Below are positions 28,856 through 38,092 of a stretch of DNA of 64,000 nucleotides, piece by piece. The DNA lies in the NCBI RefSeq assembly GCF_049615385.1, contig NZ_JBMZFL010000002.1; one strand, written 5' to 3'. Both the position numbers and the translations under genes were made by a program. Below the pieces are notes generated by a model. That model was not told where the DNA came from. It did no database searches and was given only the letters and a program-made list of their open reading frames with translations. The first letter of the stretch is position 1, and every line of letters begins with the position of its first letter. Source of the DNA: Aequoribacter sp049615385. GTDB taxonomy: Bacteria > Pseudomonadota > Gammaproteobacteria > Pseudomonadales > Halieaceae.

Positions 28856-29995
28856 ATGGAATTACGGTTTATCAGCTCGATACGCGATATCGATGCGGAT
28901 GCGTGGGATACGTGTGCCAATACGGATTACCCTTTTTTACGCCACGACTTCCTGCTGGGCTTAGAAGACACTGGGTGTACCACGGCTAACGCTGGCTGGC
29001 AGCCATACCATTGCCTTCTGCTGGACGGCGATGACTTGATGGGAGCAATACCCACCTATCTAAAAACCCACAGTTACGGCGAGTATGTATTTGACTGGGC
29101 CTTGGCAGATGCCTGGCAGCGTTCGGGCTTACAGTATTATCCAAAGTTAGTCTCTGCCATTCCTTTTACGCCCTGTACCGGCCCGCGAGTGTTAATACAC
29201 CCACACGCATCTGCGCCTGACCTAGTCGCCAAAACAGTGGTGCAGGGCTTGCAAGCAAAGGCCGACGACATCGCGAGCTCGTGGCATGTGTTGTTCCATT
29301 CCGACGCAGACCAATGTCACTTTGAAAACACCGGGATGCACGAAAGGCAGACTTGCCAGTTTCATTGGTTTAATCATGGGTTTGCCAATTTTGACGATTT
29401 TTTAGCGACTTTTAGCAGCAGAAAACGTAAGAACTTAAAAAAAGAGCGCGCCAAAGTCGACCAGCAAAACATCCAGATGAAGACCATCGAAGGGGAGGCC
29501 ATTACCCCCGAAATATGCGAACAGTTTCACCGCTTTTACCAAATCACTTACGCCAAACGCAGCGGTCATGGCGGCTACTTAACGCAGCGTTTCTTTACCG
29601 ACCTATTGCCCAAGCTGCGCGACCAGGTACTACTGGTTTTTGCTTATGCCGAAAGCACCCCCGTAGCTGGCGCCCTCTATTTTAAAGACTCAAACAACCT
29701 GTACGGGCGCTATTGGGGTGCACTGGCGGAATTCGACGGTCTACATTTCGAAGCCTGCTATTACCAAGGCATTGAGTATTGCATTCGCAATGGCTTGCAA
29801 CATTTTGACCCTGGCGCTCAAGGCGAACACAAAATCCAACGCGGTTTTGAACCGATAAGAACACACTCGCAACATTACATCTGCGACAAACGCTTTGATG
29901 CCGCTGTCGGGCGTTTCTGTCAAGAAGAGGTCGATCACGTGCGCGACTATCAGGCCGCTGCACGCGACTTGTTGCCCTTTAAACGAGAGGGTTAA
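28856..29995 (+). CDS. COG3146/DUF482 GNAT-like acyltransferase
   Basis: Protein of 379 residues in the family often labelled peptidoglycan biosynthesis/recognition or DUF482, with a FemAB/GNAT-type fold. Visible motifs are WDTCANTDYPFLRHDFLLGL near the start, FTPCTGPRVLIHP, RKRKNLKKERAKV, and PVAGALYFKDSNNLYGRYWG followed by FDPGAQGEHKIQRGFEPI near the C-terminus, all typical of the family. The real acceptor is not known. The frame is open to a TTG at 28841, but the ATG at 28856 follows the ubiA stop by 4 bases and matches the family start. Its stop overlaps the convergent monooxygenase stop. Confidence 0.82.
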   Translation: MELRFISSIRDIDADAWDTCANTDYPFLRHDFLLGLEDTGCTTANAGWQPYHCLLLDGDDLMGAIPTYLKTHSYGEYVFDWALADAWQRSGLQYYPKLVSAIPFTPCTGPRVLIHPHASAPDLVAKTVVQGLQAKADDIASSWHVLFHSDADQCHFENTGMHERQTCQFHWFNHGFANFDDFLATFSSRKRKNLKKERAKVDQQNIQMKTIEGEAITPEICEQFHRFYQITYAKRSGHGGYLTQRFFTDLLPKLRDQVLLVFAYAESTPVAGALYFKDSNNLYGRYWGALAEFDGLHFEACYYQGIEYCIRNGLQHFDPGAQGEHKIQRGFEPIRTHSQHYICDKRFDAAVGRFCQEEVDHVRDYQAAARDLLPFKREG

Positions 29996-31449
29996 CCGTC
30001 AACGAGATCAAAATCACTCATTTCGGGCTCACGCATGTGGAAGTAGTAATTCGTGGCGCTATTCGGCCAGTTGTTAACCACTTTGCCCGCGGCGTTTTTG
30101 TACCAGCTTTGGCAAGACGCCACCCAAACGGTTTTGGTCATATCGCCCTGCATTTTCTCGTTGTAGGCACGCAAGACCTGCTTGTTCACTTCCATGCTCT
30201 TCAGCTGATGCGTCAACAACTTGGTAATACACTTCACAATGTAATTAACCTGTTGTTCAACCATAAAAATGATCGAGTTGCTGCCCAAGTTAGTGTTCGG
30301 ACCATACAGCATAAAGAGGTTAGGAAATTCAGAGGTACACACGCCGCGATACGCCTCTGCACCCTCGGCCCATGCCTGTTTGAGCGACAAGCCGTCACGG
30401 CCATAGAAATCCACCGGAGCCATAAGATCCGTGGTTTGAAAGCCCGTACCGTAAATTAAAACGTCCGCATCCAGAACCTCACCGTCTTCGGTTTGCACAC
30501 CCGCAGGAGTTATGCTTTGGATAGGCTTAGTCACCAAGTTCAGATTGGGGCGCGCCATGGCTTGATAGTAGTTATCTGACACCAGAATCCGCTTACAGCC
30601 AATAGCGTAGTCGGGCGTGAGTTTCTGGCGTAACTTGGGGTCGCTAATGTGTTCTTCTAGATATTTTTTGGCGTCTTTGGCCAGCAACCACTGAAAGAAT
30701 TTTTTATTGGCAATGGCGCCGTACATGATCTCGCCACGCAGAAATACGCCCAAACGATGCAGGCGCTGCAACCACGGAAAACGCGCAAAGCGCTGTTTTT
30801 CGGACTCGGTGTAGGCGCGATCGTTGCGTGGCACCACATAATTGGCGCTGCGTTGGTATACATGCACTTGCTCGGCCGCTTCCGCCACATGGGGAATAAA
30901 CTGCAGTGCGCTCGCGGCATTGCCAATAATCGCAACTTTTTTACCCGCAAGGTCGATATCGTGATTCCAACGCGCCGAATGGAACGAGTCACCAGCAAAG
31001 GTATCGGCACCCTTAAACTCAGGCGTGAAGGGCACATTCAATTGGCCCAGACCAGAGACTAAAACTCGCGATTCAATTGTTTCACCACCTTTGGTGGTTA
31101 CGGTCCACGAGCCGCGCTCGTCGTCGTAATCGGCACGCTCGACCTCGGTATTGAATTGAATGTGATCATTCAAACCAAAGTGCGCCGCGCAATCGCGAAA
31201 ATACTGCTTAATTTCATCGTGCAATGAATACACACGGCTCCAATTCGGGTTTAAGTAAAACGAGTAGCTATAAAACACCGAGGGTACATCGCAACCGCAT
31301 CCGGGGTAGGTGTTGTAATGCCAAGTGCCAGCTACATCGCCGGAGCGCTCTAGGATCACAAAATCATTAATGCCTTGCTGCTTAAGTTGCACCCCCATGC
31401 ACAGACCTGACATGCCAGCGCCAATGATAACCACTTGTCTTGTTGTCAC
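29992..31449 (-). CDS. FAD/NADPH-dependent monooxygenase, Baeyer-Villiger type
   Basis: Flavin-dependent monooxygenase of 485 residues. The FAD-binding motif is VIIGAGMSGLCMGVQLKQQG at the N-terminus. The Baeyer-Villiger fingerprint FxGxxxHxxxW appears as FAGDSFHSARWNHD, the NADPH site is KVAIIGNAASALQFIP, and DVLIYGTGFQTTDLMAP is the usual C-terminal flavin stretch. Such enzymes insert oxygen into ketones or oxidise heteroatoms; the substrate is not deducible. It lies 23 bases downstream of yaaA on the same strand, so the two may share a transcript. Confidence 0.88.
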   Translation of the reverse strand: MTTRQVVIIGAGMSGLCMGVQLKQQGINDFVILERSGDVAGTWHYNTYPGCGCDVPSVFYSYSFYLNPNWSRVYSLHDEIKQYFRDCAAHFGLNDHIQFNTEVERADYDDERGSWTVTTKGGETIESRVLVSGLGQLNVPFTPEFKGADTFAGDSFHSARWNHDIDLAGKKVAIIGNAASALQFIPHVAEAAEQVHVYQRSANYVVPRNDRAYTESEKQRFARFPWLQRLHRLGVFLRGEIMYGAIANKKFFQWLLAKDAKKYLEEHISDPKLRQKLTPDYAIGCKRILVSDNYYQAMARPNLNLVTKPIQSITPAGVQTEDGEVLDADVLIYGTGFQTTDLMAPVDFYGRDGLSLKQAWAEGAEAYRGVCTSEFPNLFMLYGPNTNLGSNSIIFMVEQQVNYIVKCITKLLTHQLKSMEVNKQVLRAYNEKMQGDMTKTVWVASCQSWYKNAAGKVVNNWPNSATNYYFHMREPEMSDFDLVDG

Positions 31450-31472
31450 GCTGTTTTCCTTTTGTATTGTTA

Positions 31473-32252
31473 TTAGGCGGTATCGTGGTCCCGATAAAAC
31501 GTCAGTGTTTTCGCATCTGATTGTTCGGGCACAAAATAGTAACCTTCTAGGTCAAAGTGTTGGCAGGCTTCTACCGTGTCAATTTGATTTTCGAGCACGT
31601 AACGCGCCATCAGACCGCGCGCTTTTTTCGCGTAAAAGCTAATCATTTTATACTGGCCATTTTTCAAGTCTTTGAATACGGGCGTCACCACCGTGGCATT
31701 CAAAAGCTTAGGTTTAACCGACTTAAAATACTCGTTGGACGCCAAGTTTAACAGCGTCTCTGCGCCAGCGGCTCGCAACTGGGCATTTACGGCCTGAGTA
31801 ATTCGGTCGCCCCAAAACTGATACAAATTAGCGGCCTCGCCAACACCAAACTTGGTGCCCATCTCTAAACGATACGGCTGCATTAAATCCAGCGGTTTGA
31901 GCACACCATACAAACCCGACAGCATCAGTAAATGCGTTTGCGCATATTCTAAGGCTGCTGGCGATAAAGACTCGGCATCGAGCCCCGTATAGACATCACC
32001 TTTGAAGGCAAAAATGGCCTGCTTCGCGTTATCTGGTGAAAAAGGCAGCGTGAAATCCATGAACCTTTTGTGGTTTAACTCTGCAATCGCATTGCTCACA
32101 CCCATCATATTTTGAATATCGTCAGGTGCCAAAGCTCGCAGCCCTTCGACGAGTGCTTCGCTATACTCGGTAAAGATTGGCTGAGTATGTGTATCAATAG
32201 CCGCGGGTGTTTCAAAATCTAGGGTCTTAGCGGGCGAAATAACCATCAACAT
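31473..32252 (-). CDS. yaaA: peroxide stress protein YaaA
   Basis: YaaA/DUF328 family protein, 259 residues, which in E. coli lowers free intracellular iron and protects DNA under peroxide stress. The start MLMVISPAKTLDF and the C-terminal region KMISFYAKKARGLMARYVLE are diagnostic. Others are LSGLYGVLKPLDLMQPYRLE and LLNLASNEYFKSV. Its neighbour is an oxygenase, which fits but does not prove an oxidative-stress connection. Confidence 0.95.
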   Translation of the reverse strand: MLMVISPAKTLDFETPAAIDTHTQPIFTEYSEALVEGLRALAPDDIQNMMGVSNAIAELNHKRFMDFTLPFSPDNAKQAIFAFKGDVYTGLDAESLSPAALEYAQTHLLMLSGLYGVLKPLDLMQPYRLEMGTKFGVGEAANLYQFWGDRITQAVNAQLRAAGAETLLNLASNEYFKSVKPKLLNATVVTPVFKDLKNGQYKMISFYAKKARGLMARYVLENQIDTVEACQHFDLEGYYFVPEQSDAKTLTFYRDHDTA

Positions 32253-32311
32253 GTCTGTGCCTCCTCTTACTAAAACAAGAACGATGGTACTGGGCTTCGG
32301 CTTTTTACGCT

Positions 32312-32869
32312 ATGCTTAAGCTTCAGTTTGACGAAGGGATACCGGAGAATAAACCCTTGCAACCTTTTTTGACATTTAATGACCGCCTACAGCACGCGCT
32401 TGGGCTCATTCTTTCTTGGCTACTACTGGCCATGGCTCTCGTTACCGTCACTGTCGTGCTCCTACGCTACGGGTTTAATATGGGCACGATAGCGCTACAA
32501 GAGGGTTTGATGTACTTGCACGCTTGTGTCTTTTTAATGGGTGCGGGTGTTGCCCTAGGTCGAGACAGCCACGTCCGTGTGGATATTTTCTATCAGAGAA
32601 TGTCAGCGCGAAATCGTGATTGGGTCAATGCGCTCGGCATTGTGGTGTTTTTACTGCCCGTCAGTGTGATCATTGGACTAAGCAGCTGGAACTACGTACA
32701 CGAATCTTGGATCATCCACGAGGTTTCGCCCGAGCCCGGCGGTATTCCTGCTGTCTTTATCTTAAAAACGCTTATTCCGGTATCGATGCTGACCTTGTGC
32801 CTACAAGGCCTTAGCTTACTTATTACCTGTGGCGAGCGCTTAGTCGCAGGAGAGCAGCATGGACGGTAG
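32312..32869 (+). CDS. dctQ: TRAP transporter small membrane subunit (DctQ type)
   Basis: Small integral membrane subunit of a tripartite ATP-independent periplasmic transporter, 185 residues with four hydrophobic segments (about 40-60, 75-95, 110-130, 150-170). Typical family stretches are LLRYGFNMGTIALQEGLMYL and GAGVALGRDSHVRVDIFY. It overlaps the large subunit gene by 11 bases, so they are coupled. No good ribosome binding site precedes the ATG at 32312. A GGAGA sequence before the TTG at 32359 makes a shorter start possible. Confidence 0.93.
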   Translation: MLKLQFDEGIPENKPLQPFLTFNDRLQHALGLILSWLLLAMALVTVTVVLLRYGFNMGTIALQEGLMYLHACVFLMGAGVALGRDSHVRVDIFYQRMSARNRDWVNALGIVVFLLPVSVIIGLSSWNYVHESWIIHEVSPEPGGIPAVFILKTLIPVSMLTLCLQGLSLLITCGERLVAGEQHGR

Positions 32870-34223
32870 TATCGCGCTACTCTTGTTTGGCGCTATTTGC
32901 GCACTGCTATTATTCGGATTTCCGGTGGCCCTGACGCTTGGCGGCACCGCCTTGCTGTTTGCCGCCGTAGGTATCATTACACACACCTTCGACGCGAATT
33001 TATTGGCGGCCATACCGGCGCGGGTGTTCGGCATTATGACCAACGAAACTCTCATCGCAGTACCCTTGTTTGTGATGATGGGCGTGATACTCGAGAAGTC
33101 TAAAATCGCCGAAGATCTGCTGGTCACCATGTCTAAGGCCTTCGGGCGCCACCCCGGTGGCCTGGGATTATCGGTGGTATTCGTCGGCATGTTGCTCGCT
33201 GCAAGCACCGGCATTGTTGGCGCTACCGTCGTTACCATGGGTCTACTGTCGCTGCCGAGCATGCTCAAAGCAAAATACTCACCCTCGTTGGCGGCGGGCA
33301 CTATTTGCGCCACCGGCACGCTGGGGCAAATTATTCCGCCCTCCATTGCGTTGGTTCTTCTGGGCGATGTCATGTCTAATGCGTATCAGCGGGCGCAGCT
33401 TAATATGGGCATTTTTAATACCAAGACCGTATCTGTGGGCGATTTGTTTATTGCCGCCATAGGCCCCGGTGTACTCTTAGTATTCGCTTATGCGGCCTAT
33501 ATCTTTATTCGCGCACGCATCAACCCTGAGGTGGCACCCGCAGCAGACATCGAGCCCGCGTCCATGGCAGAGGTCTTACAAAGTCTACTGCCGCCCCTAG
33601 TACTGATCGGTATCGTACTTGGCTCCATCTTAGTTGGCGCGGCCACACCTACAGAAGCCGCTGGCGTCGGTGCAATTGGTGCCTTGATCCTAGCGTTACT
33701 CAAGCAGCGTATCAACAAAGCCCTGCTACAAGATACCTTACATCAAACCCTGAATGTAACCGCGATGGTGTTCTTGATTTTAATCGGCGCGACGCTGTTC
33801 TCGTTGGTATTTCGCGGCTTTGGCGGTGAGGAACTTATCCAGTCGGCCCTCGAAAATTTACCGGGCGGCGCCTTTGGTGCGGTATTTGTCGTGATGCTGG
33901 TGATTTTCCTGCTTGGGTTCATTCTGGACTTTATCGAAATCACCTTTGTGGTCGTACCTATCGTAGGTCCAATACTATTGATGATGGGCATTGACCCCGT
34001 TTGGTTGGGTATTATGATCGCGTTGAATCTCCAAACCTCATTTTTGACGCCACCCTTTGGGTTTGCCTTGTTCTACTTGCGCGGTGTCGCGCCCAGTTCG
34101 CTGACTACGGGCGCTATCTATCGCGGAGTAATTCCCTTTATAATAATCCAGCTAGCTGTACTGGCACTGCTTTGGGCTTGGCCGCCACTGGCAACCTATT
34201 TGCCCTCTGTTGTAAGCCCCTAA
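32859..34223 (+). CDS. dctM: TRAP transporter large membrane subunit (DctM type)
   Basis: Large permease subunit, 454 residues, about twelve transmembrane segments, driving Na+ or H+ coupled uptake of an organic acid. Family landmarks are LFVMMGVILEKSKIAEDLL, GMLLAASTGIVGATVVTMG, LAAGTICATGTLGQIIPPSI and LGFILDFIEITFVVVPIVGP. With dctQ it makes the membrane part of the transporter. The substrate-binding protein is encoded nearby on the other strand, separated by a thioesterase gene. Confidence 0.95.
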   Translation: MDGSIALLLFGAICALLLFGFPVALTLGGTALLFAAVGIITHTFDANLLAAIPARVFGIMTNETLIAVPLFVMMGVILEKSKIAEDLLVTMSKAFGRHPGGLGLSVVFVGMLLAASTGIVGATVVTMGLLSLPSMLKAKYSPSLAAGTICATGTLGQIIPPSIALVLLGDVMSNAYQRAQLNMGIFNTKTVSVGDLFIAAIGPGVLLVFAYAAYIFIRARINPEVAPAADIEPASMAEVLQSLLPPLVLIGIVLGSILVGAATPTEAAGVGAIGALILALLKQRINKALLQDTLHQTLNVTAMVFLILIGATLFSLVFRGFGGEELIQSALENLPGGAFGAVFVVMLVIFLLGFILDFIEITFVVVPIVGPILLMMGIDPVWLGIMIALNLQTSFLTPPFGFALFYLRGVAPSSLTTGAIYRGVIPFIIIQLAVLALLWAWPPLATYLPSVVSP

Positions 34224-34238
34224 AACGAGTTTCTCATC

Positions 34239-34643
34239 ATGAGCATGAACGATCTAGATTCTATCCCTCTGCCACAAGGCGATCTCGCCCTTCAAGTTGT
34301 GGCAATGCCAAAAGACACCAACGCCGACGGCGATATTTACGGTGGCTGGTTATTGCAACAAATGGATATAGCAGGCGGCGCGGTTGCCCGCGAAGTTGCC
34401 GGTGGCCGAGTCGCCACCGTAGCGGTATCGGGTATGTCATTTTTAACACCGGTTCATCTCGGCGCTATCGTATCGTGTTACGCAGATGTCTTAGAAGTTG
34501 GTCGCAGCTCAATCCGCATGGTGGTCGAGGTTTGGATTTCGTCGAAGCACGATGGCGAGCCCATTAAGGTCACCGAGGGTGTATTTGTGTTCGTCGCGAT
34601 CGACCAAAACGGCCGAACACGACAAATCGATCAAGGCGACTGA
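34239..34643 (+). CDS. acyl-CoA thioesterase, YciA-like hot-dog protein
   Basis: Hot-dog fold acyl-CoA hydrolase of 134 residues. The stretches DTNADGDIYGGWLLQQMDIA and MSFLTPVHLGAIVSCYADV are characteristic of YciA/BFIT-type thioesterases, with the conserved Asp in the first (…WLLQQMD). The start is MSMNDLD, 15 bases after the TRAP large subunit, so it is probably in the same transcript. Its end overlaps the convergent dctP gene by 13 bases. Acyl-CoA specificity cannot be told. Confidence 0.88.
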   Translation: MSMNDLDSIPLPQGDLALQVVAMPKDTNADGDIYGGWLLQQMDIAGGAVAREVAGGRVATVAVSGMSFLTPVHLGAIVSCYADVLEVGRSSIRMVVEVWISSKHDGEPIKVTEGVFVFVAIDQNGRTRQIDQGD

Positions 34644-35809
34644 ATCAAAAGCTCGTCGGCAACAACTTCGCGGGCATTGATATAAGCCCGCTCCGAGATC
34701 TGGTGATAGTCGCGGACGTTGCCGTAGAAGTGCGAAAACGACTTGTAAATTTTTGCCGCCATTGGGTCTGCTGCTATCAGTTCACCCAAAACCTCTTTCG
34801 ATGCTTTAGCCAAGGCCTGTAGTACTGAATCGGGTAGGCGGCGTAGTTCGACGCCATGGACATCGACCAACTCTTTTAAAGCCGTGTTGTTGCGCGCAGT
34901 AAATTCGTCCAGCATGTCTTGATTCGCCGCTCGAGCCGCCGCAGTCACAATGGCCTGCAGGTCAGGAGGCAGAGTCTCCAGCGACGTTTTATTGATAATA
35001 ATTTCGAGCATCGCTCCAGGCTCGTGCCAACCTGGATAGTAATAGTACTTGGCCACCTGATGCAGACCCAAAGTCAGGTCATTAAAGGGCCCAACCCACT
35101 CGGCAGCGTCAATGACACCGGTTTCCAGCGAAGTATACAACTCACCTCCAGCGATTCTGACCGAAGAACCGCCTGCCCGCGCGAACACCTCACCAGCTAA
35201 ACCCGGAATACGCATTTTTAAGCCGACCAAATCGTCAGGGGAGTTGAGCTCTTTATTGAACCACCCCGCCATTTGCACTCCGGTGCTACCGCCACTAAAT
35301 GGCACCAAATTGAAGGGCTCGTAAAGCTCTCGCCACAATTCAATGCCGCCACCGTAATGATACCAGCCGTTCATTTCTTGAGCAGTCATGCCAAAGGGGA
35401 TTGCGGTAAAAAACACCGATGCAGGAACCTTACCCTTCCAGTAATAGGCCGCGCCGTGGCCGGCATCAGCGACGCCTTGCGATACCGCATCAAATACTTC
35501 AAAAGGCGGCACCAACTCACCCGCACCGTACACATGAACAGTCATTCGACCGCTGCTCATTTCATCGACCAAGCGCGCAAAGGTCTCGGCCGCTGAACCC
35601 AAGCCCGGAAAGTTTTTAGGCCAGGTAGTAACCATTTTCCATTTGATTTTCTGACTTGAACCTGCAACAGCTGTTGGGGCGGCGCTAGACTGAACGCTTT
35701 GGCCTGTCATTCTCTCGTAAGTCCACAAGCCTAGCACGAGCAATAAAGCCGCGACCAAAGCCAGAATAATTGCAGGGCTCCAGCGTTTTTCTGTATCTGT
35801 CACCGACAT
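34631..35809 (-). CDS. dctP: TRAP transporter substrate-binding protein (DctP family, keto-acid-like), membrane anchored
   Basis: Periplasmic solute-binding protein of 392 residues. It resembles the 2-oxo-acid (TakP-like) branch: KMVTTWPKNFPGLGSAAETF, GSTGVQMAGWFNKELNSPDD, the ligand-binding Arg in LKMRIPGLAGEVF, AAEWVGPFNDLTLGL and YYYYPGWHEPGAMLEI. The N-terminus is not a normal cleavable signal. Ten polar residues lead into one hydrophobic helix (about 13-30) and then YERMTGQ, with no clear cleavage site, so it may stay as a membrane anchor. An AAGGAT ribosome binding site precedes the ATG. It is convergent with the rest of the transporter, so expression of the two halves may differ. Confidence 0.9.
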   Translation of the reverse strand: MSVTDTEKRWSPAIILALVAALLLVLGLWTYERMTGQSVQSSAAPTAVAGSSQKIKWKMVTTWPKNFPGLGSAAETFARLVDEMSSGRMTVHVYGAGELVPPFEVFDAVSQGVADAGHGAAYYWKGKVPASVFFTAIPFGMTAQEMNGWYHYGGGIELWRELYEPFNLVPFSGGSTGVQMAGWFNKELNSPDDLVGLKMRIPGLAGEVFARAGGSSVRIAGGELYTSLETGVIDAAEWVGPFNDLTLGLHQVAKYYYYPGWHEPGAMLEIIINKTSLETLPPDLQAIVTAAARAANQDMLDEFTARNNTALKELVDVHGVELRRLPDSVLQALAKASKEVLGELIAADPMAAKIYKSFSHFYGNVRDYHQISERAYINAREVVADELLIQSP

Positions 35810-35827
35810 TTTTTATCCTTATGGTCG

Positions 35828-37975
35828 TTAAATCGACTGTAAGTTAGCGTAGTGAAGCACCAACCACTTGGCCCCCTCGGTATCGAAGTTTACTTCGACT
35901 CGAGCATGGCTGCCACGCCCCTCGAAATTTACCACCATACCCTCACCAAAAATCTGGTGGTATACGCGCTGGCCTAAGCTGACACCAGCATCAGGTACAG
36001 CGACATTTTGGGTCACTCGACTCACAGGTTGTGCGACAGTGGACTGCAAGCGCACTTCCTGTAGACATGTATCAGGTATTTCCCGCACGAACCGAGATAT
36101 CGCGTTGTAGTTTTCAGTGCCATGCATCCGCCGGGTTTCTGCATAAGTGAGCACCAACTTTTGCATAGCTCGAGTAATACCCACATAGCACAGGCGGCGC
36201 TCTTCTTCCAGGCGCGTCGGATCTTGGCTCGACATTTGATGGGGGAACAAACCCTCTTCCATGCCAGCTAAAAACACCAATGGAAATTCTAAACCTTTGG
36301 CTGAGTGCAGTGTCATTAGCTGAACGCTGTCCTCAAAATCCTCGGCTTGTCCCTCTCCCGCATCTAAGGCCGCATTATCCAAGAACTGTTGAAGGGGAGT
36401 GATGCTCTCGTCATCTGCTCGAAACTGACCAGCGGCTACCACCAACTCCTGTAAGTTCTCGACCCGTGCCTGACCACGCTCACCCTTTTCTTTCTGGTGA
36501 AAGGCGATCAAACCCGAACGCTCGACCACATGATCGGTTAACTCACCTAAAGCTAACCCATCGGTTTGTTCATCTAAGGCTTCGATCAGCGACAAAAAAC
36601 CTTGTAGGGCCGAGCTGGCTCGAGCGGGTAAGCCAGAACCACACAACTGAATCGCCGACTGCCACAACGACTGTGAATGATCGCGAGCAAAAGCACGTAG
36701 TGTCTCGATGGTTTTTGCACCAATACCGCGAGTAGGCGTGTTAATGACCCGTTCGAAGGCGGCGTCATCGTTGCGATTGTGCACCAAACGCATGTACGCC
36801 AAAGCATTGCGAATTTCGAGGCGCTCGTAAAACCGCTGACCGCCGTAAATTCGGTAGGGAATATCGGCTCGTAAAAAAGCTTCCTCCAAGACTCGTGATT
36901 GCGCGTTAGATCGGTACAGTACAGCGACACTCGCGCGGGGGTTTCCATCGCGATGCCAGGCGTCGATTCTGTCGACAACAAAACGAGCTTCGTCGTGCTC
37001 GTTAAAGCCCGCATACAAATCGATTTTTTCGCCTTCGTCGCCCTCGGTCCACAGGTCTTTGCCTAAGCGGCCGAAGTTATTATCGATAACACCATTGGCC
37101 GCTTTTAATATGGTTTGGGTCGAGCGATAGTTCTGCTCTAAGCGAATCGTTTGCGTATCGCTAAAGTCCTGACTAAAGCGTTGGATATTTTCGATCTTGG
37201 CGCCGCGCCAACCATAAATCGACTGATCATCGTCACCCACGGCCATCACCGGAATTTGGGCGCCCGCCAGAACTCGAAGCCAAGCGTATTGGACGGTGTT
37301 AGTGTCTTGAAACTCGTCCACCAAAATATGGCGAAATCGATTTTGGTAGTGCTTAAGCAAAGTGGGTTGGTTTAACCACAGCTCATGGGCACGCAATAAC
37401 AGCTCGGCAAAATCGACGAGGCTGCTGCGCTCACATGCCTCTTCGTAAGCGGTGTAGGCTTTAACCATGGTTTGCAAATAAAAATCGCCACCCGCATCAA
37501 TGTGCTTGGCTCGCAAACCCTCATCTTTTTGCGCGTTAATAAAGCCCTGAATTTGTTTGGGCGGCCAGCGGCCATCGTCTAAACCCAGCTCTTTGACAAT
37601 GCGCTTAACCAGTCGCAACTGGTCATCGCTATCTAAGATCTGAAAGTTTTGCTGTAGACCGGCTTCGCGCCAATGGGCTTTAAGCAAGCGGTGGGCAAGT
37701 CCGTGAAAGGTCCCCACCCAAAATCCATGAGTGCTTAAACCCAGCATGGACTCAATGCGGCCCCGCATTTCTTTGGCTGCTTTATTGGTAAACGTAACCG
37801 CCAGAAGCGATTGAGGCGAGAAGCCCTCTGCACGAATAAGCCAAGCAATTCGATGCACAAGCACTCGAGTTTTACCGCTACCAGCGCCCGCCAGTACCAA
37901 AGCATTGCCAGGCTCCGCAGCAACGGCTTCGCGTTGCGCGGGATTGAGTCCATCTAATAATTCAGTCACGTCCAT
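35828..37975 (-). CDS. uvrD: DNA helicase II (UvrD)
   Basis: Superfamily 1A 3'-5' helicase acting in nucleotide excision and mismatch repair. It has 715 residues. The Walker A region is LVLAGAGSGKTRVLVHRIAW, motif II is VDEFQDTN, motif III AVGDDDQSIYGWRGA, and motif VI VGITRAMQKLVLTYA. The C-terminal Tudor-like domain (QIFGEGMVVNFEGRG) supports UvrD over Rep, as does the N-terminal opening LDGLNPAQREAVAAEPGNAL. It lies 18 bases upstream of dctP on the same strand. Confidence 0.96.
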   Translation of the reverse strand: MDVTELLDGLNPAQREAVAAEPGNALVLAGAGSGKTRVLVHRIAWLIRAEGFSPQSLLAVTFTNKAAKEMRGRIESMLGLSTHGFWVGTFHGLAHRLLKAHWREAGLQQNFQILDSDDQLRLVKRIVKELGLDDGRWPPKQIQGFINAQKDEGLRAKHIDAGGDFYLQTMVKAYTAYEEACERSSLVDFAELLLRAHELWLNQPTLLKHYQNRFRHILVDEFQDTNTVQYAWLRVLAGAQIPVMAVGDDDQSIYGWRGAKIENIQRFSQDFSDTQTIRLEQNYRSTQTILKAANGVIDNNFGRLGKDLWTEGDEGEKIDLYAGFNEHDEARFVVDRIDAWHRDGNPRASVAVLYRSNAQSRVLEEAFLRADIPYRIYGGQRFYERLEIRNALAYMRLVHNRNDDAAFERVINTPTRGIGAKTIETLRAFARDHSQSLWQSAIQLCGSGLPARASSALQGFLSLIEALDEQTDGLALGELTDHVVERSGLIAFHQKEKGERGQARVENLQELVVAAGQFRADDESITPLQQFLDNAALDAGEGQAEDFEDSVQLMTLHSAKGLEFPLVFLAGMEEGLFPHQMSSQDPTRLEEERRLCYVGITRAMQKLVLTYAETRRMHGTENYNAISRFVREIPDTCLQEVRLQSTVAQPVSRVTQNVAVPDAGVSLGQRVYHQIFGEGMVVNFEGRGSHARVEVNFDTEGAKWLVLHYANLQSI

Positions 37976-38092
37976 GCGCTAAGTGTATCGAAAACACGAG
38001 CCAGTCTCACCGAGAATACGCATCAAGGATGATAATTTCTTAAACAGGTGTTATTTTGAGGTCCTCAACCGGACGATAATAGGAATAGACCC

